Below, piece by piece: positions 43,519 to 52,706 of a stretch of 64,000 bases of DNA. The notes below the pieces were generated by a model. That model saw only the letters and a list, made by a program, of their open reading frames with translations. It searched no databases and was not told where the DNA came from. Origin of the DNA: Actinomycetota bacterium (GTDB taxonomy: Bacteria > Actinomycetota > Thermoleophilia > Solirubrobacterales > Solirubrobacteraceae); the NCBI GenBank assembly GCA_005883215.1, contig VAYS01000006.1, positions 27,387-91,386 of the forward strand, given 5' to 3'. Every line of letters begins with the position of its first letter. Positions within the stretch are counted from its first letter, which is position 1. A program made the translations under genes and the position numbers.

Positions 43519-44403
43519 ATGGCGGAAATCAGCAAGGTCGGGATCCTCGGCGCCGGCCTCATGGGTCACGGCATCGCGCAGGTGACCGCCGAGGCCGGCT
43601 ACGAGGTGGTCGTGCGCGAGGTCAGCGACGACAAACTGGCCCAGGGGATCGGCAAGATCGAGAAGCAGCTGGCCCGCGCGGTGGAGAAGGGCAAGGCCGA
43701 GCAGGCCGACGCCGACGCGGCGCGGGGGCGCATCCAGGGAACGGTGCACTACCGCGATCTGGCCGACTGCGACCTGGTGGTCGAGGCGATCACCGAAGAC
43801 CTGGGCCTCAAGCTCGAAATGTGGCGCGAAGTCGACCAGATCGTCAAGCCCGACGCCTACCTCGCCACCAACACGTCCTCGCTGCCGGTGATCGACCAGG
43901 CGGCGTCCACCGGCCGCCCCGAGCGCTTCCTGGGCCTGCACTTCTTCAACCCGGCGCAGGTGATGAAGCTGCTCGAGGTGGTGCGCTGTGTGACCACGTC
44001 TGACGAGGCGCTGGCGGTCGGCGTGGACTACGGCAAGAAGCTGGGCAAGCTCACGGTGCAGACCAAGGACAAGGCCGGGTTCATCGTCAACCGGCTGCTG
44101 GTCCCCTATACCCTCGACGCGATCCGCGCCTACGAGGAGGGCGTCGGCTCGATCGCCGAGATCGACGCGGCGATGAAGGCGGGAGCCGGGCATCCGATGG
44201 GGCCGCTGGCGCTGGCCGACTTCGTCGGGCTCGACACCCTGGGGGCGATCTGCGACGTGCTGTTCGACGAGTTCCGCGAGCGGCGCTTCGCCAAGCCGCC
44301 GACGTTGCGCAAGATGCTCGCGGCGGGCTGGTACGGGCGCAAGTCCGGCACCGGCTTCTACGACTACTCGGGCGAGGAGCCGACCCCCAATCCCGGCCTC
44401 TGA
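43519..44403 (+). CDS. 3-hydroxybutyryl-CoA dehydrogenase
   Basis: A 294-residue NAD(P)-dependent 3-hydroxyacyl-CoA dehydrogenase. The dinucleotide motif VGILGAGLMGHGIAQ is at the N-terminus, followed by VVEAITEDL, ATNTSSLPV and the catalytic-His region GLHFFNPAQVMKLLEVV. The C-terminal domain has KDKAGFIVNRLL and GHPMGPLALADFVGLD. It could make the crotonyl-CoA precursor, 3-hydroxybutyryl-CoA, for the ccr/ecm route or act in degradation. A membrane-protein gene follows 10 bases downstream. Confidence 0.94.
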   Translation: MAEISKVGILGAGLMGHGIAQVTAEAGYEVVVREVSDDKLAQGIGKIEKQLARAVEKGKAEQADADAARGRIQGTVHYRDLADCDLVVEAITEDLGLKLEMWREVDQIVKPDAYLATNTSSLPVIDQAASTGRPERFLGLHFFNPAQVMKLLEVVRCVTTSDEALAVGVDYGKKLGKLTVQTKDKAGFIVNRLLVPYTLDAIRAYEEGVGSIAEIDAAMKAGAGHPMGPLALADFVGLDTLGAICDVLFDEFRERRFAKPPTLRKMLAAGWYGRKSGTGFYDYSGEEPTPNPGL

Positions 44404-44413
44404 GGCGAGCAGA

Positions 44414-45607
44414 GTGCTACACCCGGCCGACTGGCCGGGCCGGGTGCTCCGCGTCCTGCGGCCCCATCCGCACCGGGGCGACGTGATCGCCGCCGGCGCG
44501 CTGGTGCTGGGCGTCGCGGTACTGATGATCAACGTGCGCATGAACGCCAAGTGGGACTCGGGGGTCCTGCTGGTGATCGACGCGCTGGCGGCCGCGCTGG
44601 TGGGGGGGATGGGCCTGCTCGCGTCGCTGGAGGGCCCCGCGCCGCGGCCCTACCACTCGCTCCTGCTGCTCGTCGGGCTGGCCCTGGTCGCCGCGAGCCT
44701 GTACCGGCTGGCTCAGGTGCTGGGCACCGACCATCCGCTCTCGGCCTCGGGGACCGTGACCTGGATTGGCCTGGTGCTGGTGGCCGCGGCGGTCTACTCG
44801 GCGTGGTGGGCGAACTCGGCGGCGAGCTCGCTGGTGGCGGGGATCGCCGGCACCGTGACCCTGCTGTCGTTCGTCAAGTGGGCGTTTGACCCCAGCGGGG
44901 TGTCCCCGTTTCGCTACCTCCTGCTGCTGGTGCTCGCTGCCACCGCTCTGGTGGCCGTCTCCTGGCGCGACCGCCGCCGGCGCCACGCGGTGGCCGCCGT
45001 CGACGTCTCCGGGGTGGCGGCCCTCGGGCTGGCCCTGACCTTCATCGCGGTGCCCGTCGCAGTACCGGCCGTCTCGCTCGCCGGGCGCATGGGCGCCGGA
45101 GGTCCCGGCTTCGGTTGGGCACTGGTGCTGCTCTCCGCCGGGTGCGGGCTGATCGCCTACGCGGCGGTGGATCGAGAGCCCGGGCCCGCGTACCTGGGCG
45201 TGCTGGTCCTGGTGGCCGCCGTGGCCACGATCGGCCGGCCCGATCCCAGCGGCGGCTCCCTGCTCGGATGGCCGATCGTGCTGGCCCTGGTCGGGGCCGG
45301 CGGGGTGGCCCTCGGGCTTCGCCCTCGGCTTCCGCTGCCGCCGGCGCCCGACGCCGGCGCCCCCGAGGCGCCGCCCACCCCGCTGGCGCCGCCCGGGGGC
45401 GGGGGCGACGCCGCCGAGGCCCGGCCGCCCCCCGGTCGGGGAGGCGCGCCGGCGGGCGGTGGGGTCAGCGAGGAAACCGCCCCGATTCCCACCCCCGAGG
45501 CCCAGGCCACCGAGCCGCTCCCCGAGGCGCGCCGCAGCCCCGGGGATCCGCCCACCGAACCCCTACCGCGCGAGACCGAGGGCGAGAGCGAGGGCGAGGG
45601 CCAGTGA
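44414..45607 (+). CDS. Multi-pass membrane protein with acidic Pro-rich tail
   Basis: A 397-residue protein of unrecognised family with about nine or ten hydrophobic segments in the first 300 residues. A Pro/Gly/Glu-rich cytoplasmic-type tail of about 95 residues ends ESEGEGQ. The GTG start follows the dehydrogenase stop by 10 bases, and its stop overlaps the GTG of the carboxyltransferase gene (GTGA), so all three are probably co-transcribed. A role in transport or sensing is possible but unproven. Confidence 0.78.
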   Translation: MLHPADWPGRVLRVLRPHPHRGDVIAAGALVLGVAVLMINVRMNAKWDSGVLLVIDALAAALVGGMGLLASLEGPAPRPYHSLLLLVGLALVAASLYRLAQVLGTDHPLSASGTVTWIGLVLVAAAVYSAWWANSAASSLVAGIAGTVTLLSFVKWAFDPSGVSPFRYLLLLVLAATALVAVSWRDRRRRHAVAAVDVSGVAALGLALTFIAVPVAVPAVSLAGRMGAGGPGFGWALVLLSAGCGLIAYAAVDREPGPAYLGVLVLVAAVATIGRPDPSGGSLLGWPIVLALVGAGGVALGLRPRLPLPPAPDAGAPEAPPTPLAPPGGGGDAAEARPPPGRGGAPAGGGVSEETAPIPTPEAQATEPLPEARRSPGDPPTEPLPRETEGESEGEGQ

Positions 45608-47127
45608 GCGACCTGGAGCAAGCGGCCGAGCGCGGGCTCGCGGGCGGACCCGCCCGCCACCACGAGAAGGCAAGGGAGCAGGGGAAGCTCGAGGTGCGCG
45701 AGCGCATCGAGCGCCTGCTGGATCCGGGGAGCTTTTCCGAGGAGGCGCTGCTAGCCAACTGGGATGACGAGGGCCTGGGCGCCGACGGCGTGGTCACCGG
45801 CGTGGGGACGCTCGGCGGGCGGGCGCTGGCGGTGATGGCCAACGACCCCACGGTCAAGGCGGGCTCGTGGGGGCCCAAGACGGTGGAGAAGATCCTGCGC
45901 ATCCAGGAGCGCGCGCTCGAGCGCCTGGTTCCGATGATCTACCTGGTGGACTCCGCCGGGGCGCGCATCACCGACCAGGTGCAGATGTTCCCCGGACGGC
46001 GCGGCGCCGGGCACATCTTCTACAACCAGGTCAAGCTCTCCGGCGTCGTTCCCCAGGTGTGCGTGCTGTTCGGCCCCAGCGCCGCAGGCGGCGCCTACAT
46101 TCCCGCCTTCTGCGACGTGGTGATCATGCGCGACGGCAACGCGTCGATGTACCTGGGATCCCCTCGCATGGCCGAGATGGTGATCGGCGAGAAGGTCACC
46201 CTCGAGGAGATGGGGGGCGCCCGCATGCACACCGCCGTCTCCGGCTGCGGGCACATGCTGGTCAAGACCGACGAGGAGGGTGTGGCGCTCGCTCGCGCCT
46301 ACCTGTCGTACATGCCCTCGAGCTTCGAGGAGCGCCCCCCGTCGGCCCCGCCGGCGCCCCCGGCCCGCGATCCGGGGTCGATCGCCGCGCTGGTCCCCGC
46401 CGACGAGAACCGGCCGTTTGACATGCAGGAGCTTCTCGACGCCGTGCTCGACGCGGGGTCGTTCCTCGAGGTTCACGGGCGCTGGGCGCGCGAGGTGATC
46501 GTCGGCTACGGGCGCCTGGACGGCCGCGCGGTGGGGGTGGTGGCCAACCAGCCCAAGCACAAGGGCGGCGTCCTGTTCGTCGATTCCGCCGATAAGGCGG
46601 CCCGCTTCATCTGGAACTGCAACGCGTTCAACGTCCCCCTCATCTTTCTGGCCGACGTGCCGGGGTTCATGATCGGCACCCAGGTGGAGCGCGAGGGCAT
46701 CATTCGCCATGGCGCCAAGATGATCAGCGCGGTCTCTGAGGCCACGGTGCCCAAGCTCTCGGTGATCGTGCGCAAGGCCTATGGCGCCGGGCTCTACGCG
46801 ATGGCCGGCCCGGCGTTCGAGCCCGACTGTTGCCTGGCCCTGCCCACCGCGTCGATCGCCGTGATGGGTCCCCAGGCGGCGATCAACGCCGTCTACTACA
46901 ACCAGTTGCAGTCGATCGAGGACCCCGAAGGGCGCGCGCGGCGCACGGAGGAGCTGCGTCGCGACTACGCCGAGGACATCGACATCCTCCACCTGGCCTC
47001 CGAGCTGGTGATCGACGCGGTGATCGAGCCGGCCGACCTGCGCACCGAGCTGGTGCGCCGTCTGGAGCAGGCGCTTTCCAAGCGCCGGCGCTGGCCGGCC
47101 AAGCACAACCCGGTCACGCCCGTCTAG
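45604..47127 (+). CDS. Acyl-CoA carboxylase, carboxyltransferase (beta) subunit
   Basis: A 507-residue carboxyltransferase with N- and C-terminal crotonase-like halves. Features are HHEKAREQGKLEVRERIERLLDPGSF, LFGPSAAGGAYIPAF, MYLGSPRM, FLADVPGFMIGTQ and ALPTASIAVMGPQAAINAVYY. The substrate-choosing segment reads KAYGAGLYAMAGPAF. In propionyl-CoA carboxylases this stretch carries an Asp (GGAYDVM type), which is Tyr here, so a branched substrate such as methylcrotonyl-CoA is plausible. The biotin-carboxylase subunit is not in the window. Confidence 0.92.
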   Translation: MSDLEQAAERGLAGGPARHHEKAREQGKLEVRERIERLLDPGSFSEEALLANWDDEGLGADGVVTGVGTLGGRALAVMANDPTVKAGSWGPKTVEKILRIQERALERLVPMIYLVDSAGARITDQVQMFPGRRGAGHIFYNQVKLSGVVPQVCVLFGPSAAGGAYIPAFCDVVIMRDGNASMYLGSPRMAEMVIGEKVTLEEMGGARMHTAVSGCGHMLVKTDEEGVALARAYLSYMPSSFEERPPSAPPAPPARDPGSIAALVPADENRPFDMQELLDAVLDAGSFLEVHGRWAREVIVGYGRLDGRAVGVVANQPKHKGGVLFVDSADKAARFIWNCNAFNVPLIFLADVPGFMIGTQVEREGIIRHGAKMISAVSEATVPKLSVIVRKAYGAGLYAMAGPAFEPDCCLALPTASIAVMGPQAAINAVYYNQLQSIEDPEGRARRTEELRRDYAEDIDILHLASELVIDAVIEPADLRTELVRRLEQALSKRRRWPAKHNPVTPV

Positions 47128-47137
47128 CGCGCCCAGC

Positions 47138-47164
47138 CCGAGCCGGCCGCTGAAGCGGGCTCGG
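47138..47164. terminator. Bidirectional hairpin between convergent genes
   Basis: CCGAGCC (47138-47144) pairs with GGCTCGG (47158-47164), and inner CGC with GCG around a TGAA loop, leaving a short bulge. It sits between the stops of the carboxyltransferase and hydrolase genes. There is no T-tract. Confidence 0.55.
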
Positions 47165-47170
47165 TCCGGC

Positions 47171-47998
47171 TCAGGCGGGGGTCGGCACCCCGTGCTTTGC
47201 CGCCCGCCCGGCGTGCTCGGTGATCGTCCGGGCGATGAGCTCGGGGTCGTCGATCATCGGCACGTGTCCCAGGCCGGACAGCTCGATCCACTCACCGGCC
47301 GGCACCAGCTCGCGCAGGCGCCGGGAGTAGTGCTTGGACGGGATGATCCGGTCCTTGGTTCCCCACGCGAACAGCACGGGGCAGTCGATGCCCTCGAGGC
47401 TGGCCGGCGGACCGTCGCGCAGGATCGCCTCCATGAGGTCGAAGTAGATCGGGCAGGCAACCGAGTCGCGGACGAGCTGGGCGGCGGCGGGCGGGCTCAG
47501 GCGGTCGCCGCGCGTGGTGACCTGCCAGAGCAGCAGGCGGCGCAGCCTGGGCCGGCGCATGAGCGGCTCGATCCTGGGCAGCAGCCGGCGGGAGAGCTTG
47601 TGGTTGCGGGTGAACAGCGTGCGCAGGCGCCGCTCGGCCCGCGTCCCGCCTTTCCACCCGCCCGCCGGGGCCAGCGCCACCACCGAGCGCGCGCGCCCAC
47701 GCCGGGCGAGCTCGAGGGCGATCCAGCCGCCCAGGGAGTTGCCCACGACATGGGCGGTCTCGAATCCGGCGGCGTCCATGTCGCGCTCGACGGCGTCGAC
47801 GAGCATCGGCATCGACACGCTGGCGCCCGCCGAGCACTCCGGGCCGCCGGCGTGGCCGAGCAGGGTGACCGCGAGCACGTCGTGGGAGGCCTCGAGCCGG
47901 TCGAGCACGGGCTCCCACGCCCGCCACGTGCCCGAGAAGCCGTGGACGAGGACCAGCGGCTCGCCCGAACCCCCGCGGTGGGCCTCATACGCCCCCAT
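47171..47998 (-). CDS. Alpha/beta hydrolase
   Basis: A 275-residue cytosolic alpha/beta-hydrolase. HGFSGTW is the oxyanion segment, VVGNSLGGW contains the nucleophile Ser, FAWGTKDRII the Asp and SGLGHVPMID the His, so the triad is complete. A helical cap lies around residues 120-190. Members of this class include esterases and ring-cleavage-product hydrolases. The substrate is not evident from the context. Confidence 0.88.
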   Translation of the reverse strand: MGAYEAHRGGSGEPLVLVHGFSGTWRAWEPVLDRLEASHDVLAVTLLGHAGGPECSAGASVSMPMLVDAVERDMDAAGFETAHVVGNSLGGWIALELARRGRARSVVALAPAGGWKGGTRAERRLRTLFTRNHKLSRRLLPRIEPLMRRPRLRRLLLWQVTTRGDRLSPPAAAQLVRDSVACPIYFDLMEAILRDGPPASLEGIDCPVLFAWGTKDRIIPSKHYSRRLRELVPAGEWIELSGLGHVPMIDDPELIARTITEHAGRAAKHGVPTPA

Positions 47999-48057
47999 CA
48001 GCCGCCGACTCTAGCGCCCCGGTGGCGGGGCTGTCCCTGGTGGACGCGGCCGCCGGC

Positions 48058-50682
48058 TCAGCGGCCGCGGGGGCGATGCGACGGCCGCCGGCGCCTGCCC
48101 CGGTGGGAGACGACGGTGTGCGGTCTTCCCTTCGTGCAGTGGCGGTAGCGGCGGACGCTGGCGACGCGCTTGTGCTTGGCGGTGAAGGCGACGATGCGGA
48201 CCGAGAAGTCCGCTCGGCGTGGCGCCCGCAGGGTCACGTGGGTGATGCGGCGGCCGCGCACGGTGCGGATGCGTCTGCGGCCGATGTAGAGCGCCACGCG
48301 GATCACCCGGCCGTTGTTCTGGTGCACCTTGAACCTCAGGCGGCCTCCCTGGCGACAGCGGGGCCTGGGTGTAGCCCGGGCGGCGCGAAACGGTTGGGTG
48401 GCGCAGCGGAAGAAGTAGGGCAGTCGCTCGATGGGCGCGTCGACCGTGGGCGAGCTCGGCCCGCGGTAGCGAGCGCCGGTGTCAGGCTCCTGCCAGCATC
48501 CAGCCGGCAGGTACACGGTCCTCGCGGTGGCGCCCTGGGTGACGACCGGAGCTACGAGCACGTCGGGGCCGAGCAGCCACTCCTGGTCCTGTTGGGCCGC
48601 CTGGGGATCGCCGGGGTAGGCGAGCCACAGCGGGCGGGTGATGGGCAGGCCCGTGCGCTGACCCTGGCGCCAGAGATTGAGGATGAGCTGGCGGGCCTGG
48701 AGGTGAAGCTGGGTCAGGGCCTTGTAGATCCGCACCGTGTCGGCGTCATAGGACCATGGGGTGTGGGTGCCGGCCGCCGCCGACCCGTGCAGGCGAAACA
48801 GGGGCGAGAGCGCGGCCCACTCCGCCCAGCGCAGGAACAGCTCCTTGGTGGTGGCGGTGTAGGGGCCGACGTCGAAGTAGCCGCCGATGTCGGTGGTGTA
48901 GCCCAGGGCGCCGCCGATGGTCCGGTTGAGCATGTCCGGGGTCTGGGAGGCCAGGCCCGACGCACGGCTCCAGTCCGTCGTCTCGTCGCCGGGGAAGTTG
49001 CCGCCCTCGTAGGCGGCCGACCCCGGGGTCCCGGTGTATCCGGCGCGGGTGTAGAAGAAGATTCGACGGCCCGGATGCGCGCGCTCGAAGGCGCCGACCA
49101 CGTCGCGCGTGGCGCGGTGGTAGAGCACCGGGAGCAAGTTGTGCATGGTCGCGCCGGTCGAGCCGTCGTGGAAATGCATGTCGGTGAGCACCTGCTCGCC
49201 GAAGTCCTGCATGAAGCCGTCGGCGCCGAGGTCCAGCGCCTCGCGCACGCGTCCCTGCCACCAGGTGACCGCCGCCGGGTTGGTGAAGTCGATCTGGGCG
49301 GCGTTGGCGTTGAAGTTGGAGATGAACGTGTAGGGGCTGCCGTCGGAGTGGGTGGCGACGAGCCCCTTGGCCAGCGCCTCGTCGTAGGCGCTCGGGGTGT
49401 CGGTGCCGGTGGTGTCCTGGCCCACGAAGGCGCGGAAATACAGGAGGGGGTGGATGCCGCGGCTCTTGAGCTCGGAGATCAGGTGGGCGAGGACGGGGCG
49501 GGCCAGGAACTGCCAGGCCTCGATCCGGTAGGCCGCGGGATAGAGGTGGTAGCGGTCCATGTTGTCGATGTCGTCCTGGACTTCGGCCTGATACTGGGCG
49601 GGCGGATCGGAGGGGAACTTGACCAGCCGGTCGAGGATCGATCCCACCGCCCAGTCGGGCGGGGCCGGCTGGCGACCGGTCATCTGGGTCAGCTGGCCGA
49701 TCGCCGAGGCCCCGTCCCCGGGTGCCACGACGTAGTCGATGGCGGGCGCCGCCACCTCCGTCTGCCAGGCGTCGGGACGATCGGAGTCCAGCCGCCAGTG
49801 GGAGATCTCCGCGCGGTCCAGCAGGAACCCGTAGCCGGCGGAGGAGACGAACGAGGACTGGACGTAGTAGGCGGCATAGGGGCCGTTGGGAAACAGGTAG
49901 CGGTCCTGGCCCGGCGCGGCCGGGGCGGTCAGCCCCTGAGCGCTGCCCGAGCCCACGTTCTCCTGCTGGAGGAAGTTGTAGAACTCAGAGCCCTGCTGGT
50001 CGAGGCTGTTGTGCCGGCCGCCGAAGCCCCGGAACGCCTCCTGCGGGGTCGAGGAGAAGGAGTCCGACATCGTGGCCACCCCCGTGTCGGGCGTCGGGGT
50101 GGCCGACACGCGCAGCCCGTTGCCGGACCCGGTGGGGCTGACCAGCAGCGCGAGCCGGCGTCCGCTGGGGTCGTTGGTGGCCAGGGTGAGGCGGACCCCG
50201 TCCCCCACGGGCGTGGCATCCAGCACCGCTTGGGCCGAGTAGGCGGCGCCGGTCTCGGTGACCGCATTGAGGTTGCCCTCCCACTCGCCCGCCTGGGTCT
50301 GGGAGGTCGACTGCGTCCCGACCAGAAAGCCAAGCGGCGCGTAGAGCGCCGGCCCCGGCGGACCGATCGTGCCGAACTGGGCCTGGGCGAGCGGCGGCAC
50401 GGGCAGCGGGGTGGGCGTGGCGGGCACCTCGTTGAGGACCCTGCGCCCGGAGGAATCGGCGAACGCCAACCCGAACGGGTTGCGGGCGATGATCGCGCGC
50501 GCCCCCTGATGGGCGGGGACGACGATCTCCGTGGGGCCGATCGAGACGGCTCCCTGGGCACGCGCGGTAAAGCCACACAGGGCGCCCGCGCCCAGGAGCA
50601 GACCGACGGCCACCAACGCGGCTCGGCCGATACGCGCCGGCGGTGCGGGTGGGCCCCAGGGGGCGGGCGGTGCCCCGACCAT
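48058..50682 (-). CDS. Secreted GH31 alpha-glycosidase-like protein with basic C-terminal module
   Basis: An 874-residue exported glycoside hydrolase of family 31. The signal region includes RIGRAALVAVGLLLGAGALC. The nucleophile is Asp493 in DGFMQDFGEQV, the likely acid/base Asp566 lies in GNFPGDETTDWS, and YTTDIGGYFD follows. The DFGE form and MHNLLPVLY resemble the sulfoquinovosidase-like branch, but the sulfonate-recognising Arg/Trp region is not evident, so the substrate is open. The last 99 residues are the shared Cys...YRxC basic module. The ATG at 50682 lies two bases after the acetoacetyl-CoA synthetase stop on the same strand. Confidence 0.9.
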   Translation of the reverse strand: MVGAPPAPWGPPAPPARIGRAALVAVGLLLGAGALCGFTARAQGAVSIGPTEIVVPAHQGARAIIARNPFGLAFADSSGRRVLNEVPATPTPLPVPPLAQAQFGTIGPPGPALYAPLGFLVGTQSTSQTQAGEWEGNLNAVTETGAAYSAQAVLDATPVGDGVRLTLATNDPSGRRLALLVSPTGSGNGLRVSATPTPDTGVATMSDSFSSTPQEAFRGFGGRHNSLDQQGSEFYNFLQQENVGSGSAQGLTAPAAPGQDRYLFPNGPYAAYYVQSSFVSSAGYGFLLDRAEISHWRLDSDRPDAWQTEVAAPAIDYVVAPGDGASAIGQLTQMTGRQPAPPDWAVGSILDRLVKFPSDPPAQYQAEVQDDIDNMDRYHLYPAAYRIEAWQFLARPVLAHLISELKSRGIHPLLYFRAFVGQDTTGTDTPSAYDEALAKGLVATHSDGSPYTFISNFNANAAQIDFTNPAAVTWWQGRVREALDLGADGFMQDFGEQVLTDMHFHDGSTGATMHNLLPVLYHRATRDVVGAFERAHPGRRIFFYTRAGYTGTPGSAAYEGGNFPGDETTDWSRASGLASQTPDMLNRTIGGALGYTTDIGGYFDVGPYTATTKELFLRWAEWAALSPLFRLHGSAAAGTHTPWSYDADTVRIYKALTQLHLQARQLILNLWRQGQRTGLPITRPLWLAYPGDPQAAQQDQEWLLGPDVLVAPVVTQGATARTVYLPAGCWQEPDTGARYRGPSSPTVDAPIERLPYFFRCATQPFRAARATPRPRCRQGGRLRFKVHQNNGRVIRVALYIGRRRIRTVRGRRITHVTLRAPRRADFSVRIVAFTAKHKRVASVRRYRHCTKGRPHTVVSHRGRRRRPSHRPRGR
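48061..48357 (-). other. Cys-bracketed basic C-terminal module (copy 3, on GH31)
   Basis: This encodes 99 residues with the first Cys 70 residues before the Tyr of YRHC, IGRRRIRTV at positions 25-33 and an Arg/His-rich tail. It is closest to the GH3 copy. Confidence 0.7.
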
Positions 50683-50684
50683 GG

Positions 50685-52697
50685 CTAGTCCAGCCGGCCG
50701 GCCAGCGCGACGAAGAAGTCCAGTGCCTGGGGGTTGGCCAGCGAGTCCACGCTGGCCGCCTTCGCCGGCGGGGTGCCCATGAGGATCTTCTTGACCGGAA
50801 CCTCGAGCACCTTGCCCGAAAGGGTGCGGGGGACCTCGGTCACCTGGTGGATCTCGTCGGGGACGTGGCGCGGCGAGCAATCCTCGCGGATGCGCCGCTT
50901 GATCCGGGCGCGCAGCTCGTCGTCGAGCGTGACGCCGTCGCGCAGCACGACGAACAGGTGCAGGCGAAGCGCCGAGCCGTCGCGGCTGGGGACGTCGACC
51001 ACGAGGGCGTCGACGACCTCGTCGAGCGCGCCGGCGGCGCGGTAGATCTCGCTCGTGCCCATGCGCACGCCCTGGCGGTTGATGGTCGCGTCCGAGCGGC
51101 CGTAGATGACCGCCCCCCCGCGCGGGGTGATGCGGATCCAGTCGCCGTGACGCCAGATGCCCGGATACATGGAGAAGTAGGAGTCGCGCAGCCGCTCGCC
51201 GTCGGCGTCGCCCCAGAAGAACAGGGGCATGGAGGGCATCGGCTTGGCCAGGACCAGCTCGCCCACCTCGTCTACAAGCGGGCGGCCCTGCTCGTCGAAG
51301 GCCTCCACGGCCGCCCCCAGCGCGCGCGCCTGGAGCTCGCCCTCGTACACCGGAACCAGGGCACAACCGCCGACGAAGGCGGTGCACACGTCGGTGCCAC
51401 CGCTGGTGGAGAACAGCCACAGATCGGGCTTGACGTGCTCGTAGACCCAGCGGAATCCCTCGGGCGGAAGCGGCGACCCCGTCGACCCGATGGCCTGGAG
51501 CGCCGAGAGGTCGTGGTCGCGGCCGGGCTCCAGGCCCTCCTTCATGCACGACACCAAGTAGCCGGCGCTGGTGCCAAAGCAGGTCATCTCCGTGCGCTCG
51601 GCCAACCGCCACAGCGCGCCGAGGTCCGGCGCCGCGGGTGAGCCGTCGTAGAGGACGATCGCCGCGTCGGTGAGCAGGCAGCCGACGAGGAAGTTCCACA
51701 TCATCCACCCGGTGGTGGTGAACCAGAACATGCGATCGCCGGGGTGCAGGTCCAGATGCAGGAACCCCTTCTTGAGCTGCTCGATCAGGATCCCGCCGTG
51801 GCCCTGGACGATCGCCTTGGGCAGACCGGTGGTGCCCGAGGAATAGAGCACCCACAAGGGGTGCGAGAAGTCGACGCGCTCGAACGACGGGCCGCCCGGT
51901 CGGGGGTCGGGCGGGAGCTCTGACCATGTCACGGTCGCGCGCAGGCGGCTGATGTCGAGGTCCGGCGGCTGCTGCAGATAGGGGAGCACGACGGTGCGCG
52001 CCAGCGTGGGCATCGCCTCCTGCAGGGCGGCGACCACATCGAGGCGGTCGAAGTCCTTGCCCCCGTAGCGGTAGCCGTCGACGGCGAACAGCACCTTGGG
52101 CTCGATCTGGGCGAAGCGGTCGATCACCGAGCGGGCTCCGAAGTCGGGCGAGCAGCTCGACCAGATCGCTCCGATGCTCGCACAGGCCAGGAACGCGATC
52201 ACCGCCTCGGGGACGTTGGGCAGGTAGGCGACCACGCGGTCGCCGCGCTTGACCCCCAGCGCGCGCAGGCCGGCGGCCACCCGCGCCACCTCGGTCGTCA
52301 GCTCGCCCCAGGAGACCGAGCTCAGCTCGCGCAGCTCCGAAGCGTGCAGGATCGCCGTCTCGTCGGGGCGGCGGTCGCGGAAGATGTGCTCGGCGTAGTT
52401 GAGCTGCGCGCCCTCAAACCAGCGCACACCGGGCATGTGCTCGCCGCTGAGCACCCGCTCATAGCGGCCGCTGGAGATCACGTCGAAGTACTCCCAGACC
52501 GCCGCCCAGAAGTCCTCGAGCTCATCCACCGACCAGCGCCACAGCTCGGAGTAGTCGGAGAACGGCAGGCCGCGGTTCTCGGCCAGCCAGCGCATGAATG
52601 CGGTCAGCCCCGCGCGCTCGCGCCGCTGCTGGGACGGCTCCCACAGCAGGGGCGGAGCGGGTGCCTGCTCGGAGGCCGCGGCCGGCTCAGTGGTCAT
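50685..52697 (-). CDS. aacS: Acetoacetyl-CoA synthetase
   Basis: A 670-residue acyl-adenylate ligase that activates acetoacetate to acetoacetyl-CoA with ATP. The AMP-binding motif is LYSSGTTGLPKAIVQ, with WFTTTGWMMWNFLVG, STSGGTDVCTAFVGG, YGRSDATINRQGVRMG and the C-terminal lysine region PRTLSGKVLEVPVKK. The length and N-terminal LWEPSQQRRERAGLTAFMRWL match AacS and not acetyl-CoA synthetase. It would salvage acetoacetate produced by the HMG-CoA lyase encoded 9 kb upstream. Confidence 0.95.
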   Translation of the reverse strand: MTTEPAAASEQAPAPPLLWEPSQQRRERAGLTAFMRWLAENRGLPFSDYSELWRWSVDELEDFWAAVWEYFDVISSGRYERVLSGEHMPGVRWFEGAQLNYAEHIFRDRRPDETAILHASELRELSSVSWGELTTEVARVAAGLRALGVKRGDRVVAYLPNVPEAVIAFLACASIGAIWSSCSPDFGARSVIDRFAQIEPKVLFAVDGYRYGGKDFDRLDVVAALQEAMPTLARTVVLPYLQQPPDLDISRLRATVTWSELPPDPRPGGPSFERVDFSHPLWVLYSSGTTGLPKAIVQGHGGILIEQLKKGFLHLDLHPGDRMFWFTTTGWMMWNFLVGCLLTDAAIVLYDGSPAAPDLGALWRLAERTEMTCFGTSAGYLVSCMKEGLEPGRDHDLSALQAIGSTGSPLPPEGFRWVYEHVKPDLWLFSTSGGTDVCTAFVGGCALVPVYEGELQARALGAAVEAFDEQGRPLVDEVGELVLAKPMPSMPLFFWGDADGERLRDSYFSMYPGIWRHGDWIRITPRGGAVIYGRSDATINRQGVRMGTSEIYRAAGALDEVVDALVVDVPSRDGSALRLHLFVVLRDGVTLDDELRARIKRRIREDCSPRHVPDEIHQVTEVPRTLSGKVLEVPVKKILMGTPPAKAASVDSLANPQALDFFVALAGRLD

Positions 52698-52706
52698 GCC
52701 CAGAAG

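Noticed and set aside
48022..50688. Very long plus-strand open frame opposite the GH31 gene
   Set aside because: It is antisense to GH31 catalytic motifs; the composition is that of a mirrored GC-rich gene.
48058..51927. A single 1289-residue protein including the GH31 domain
   Set aside because: The first 415 residues are antisense-type shadow over the acetoacetyl-CoA synthetase gene; the ATG at 50682 with a signal peptide is the real start.
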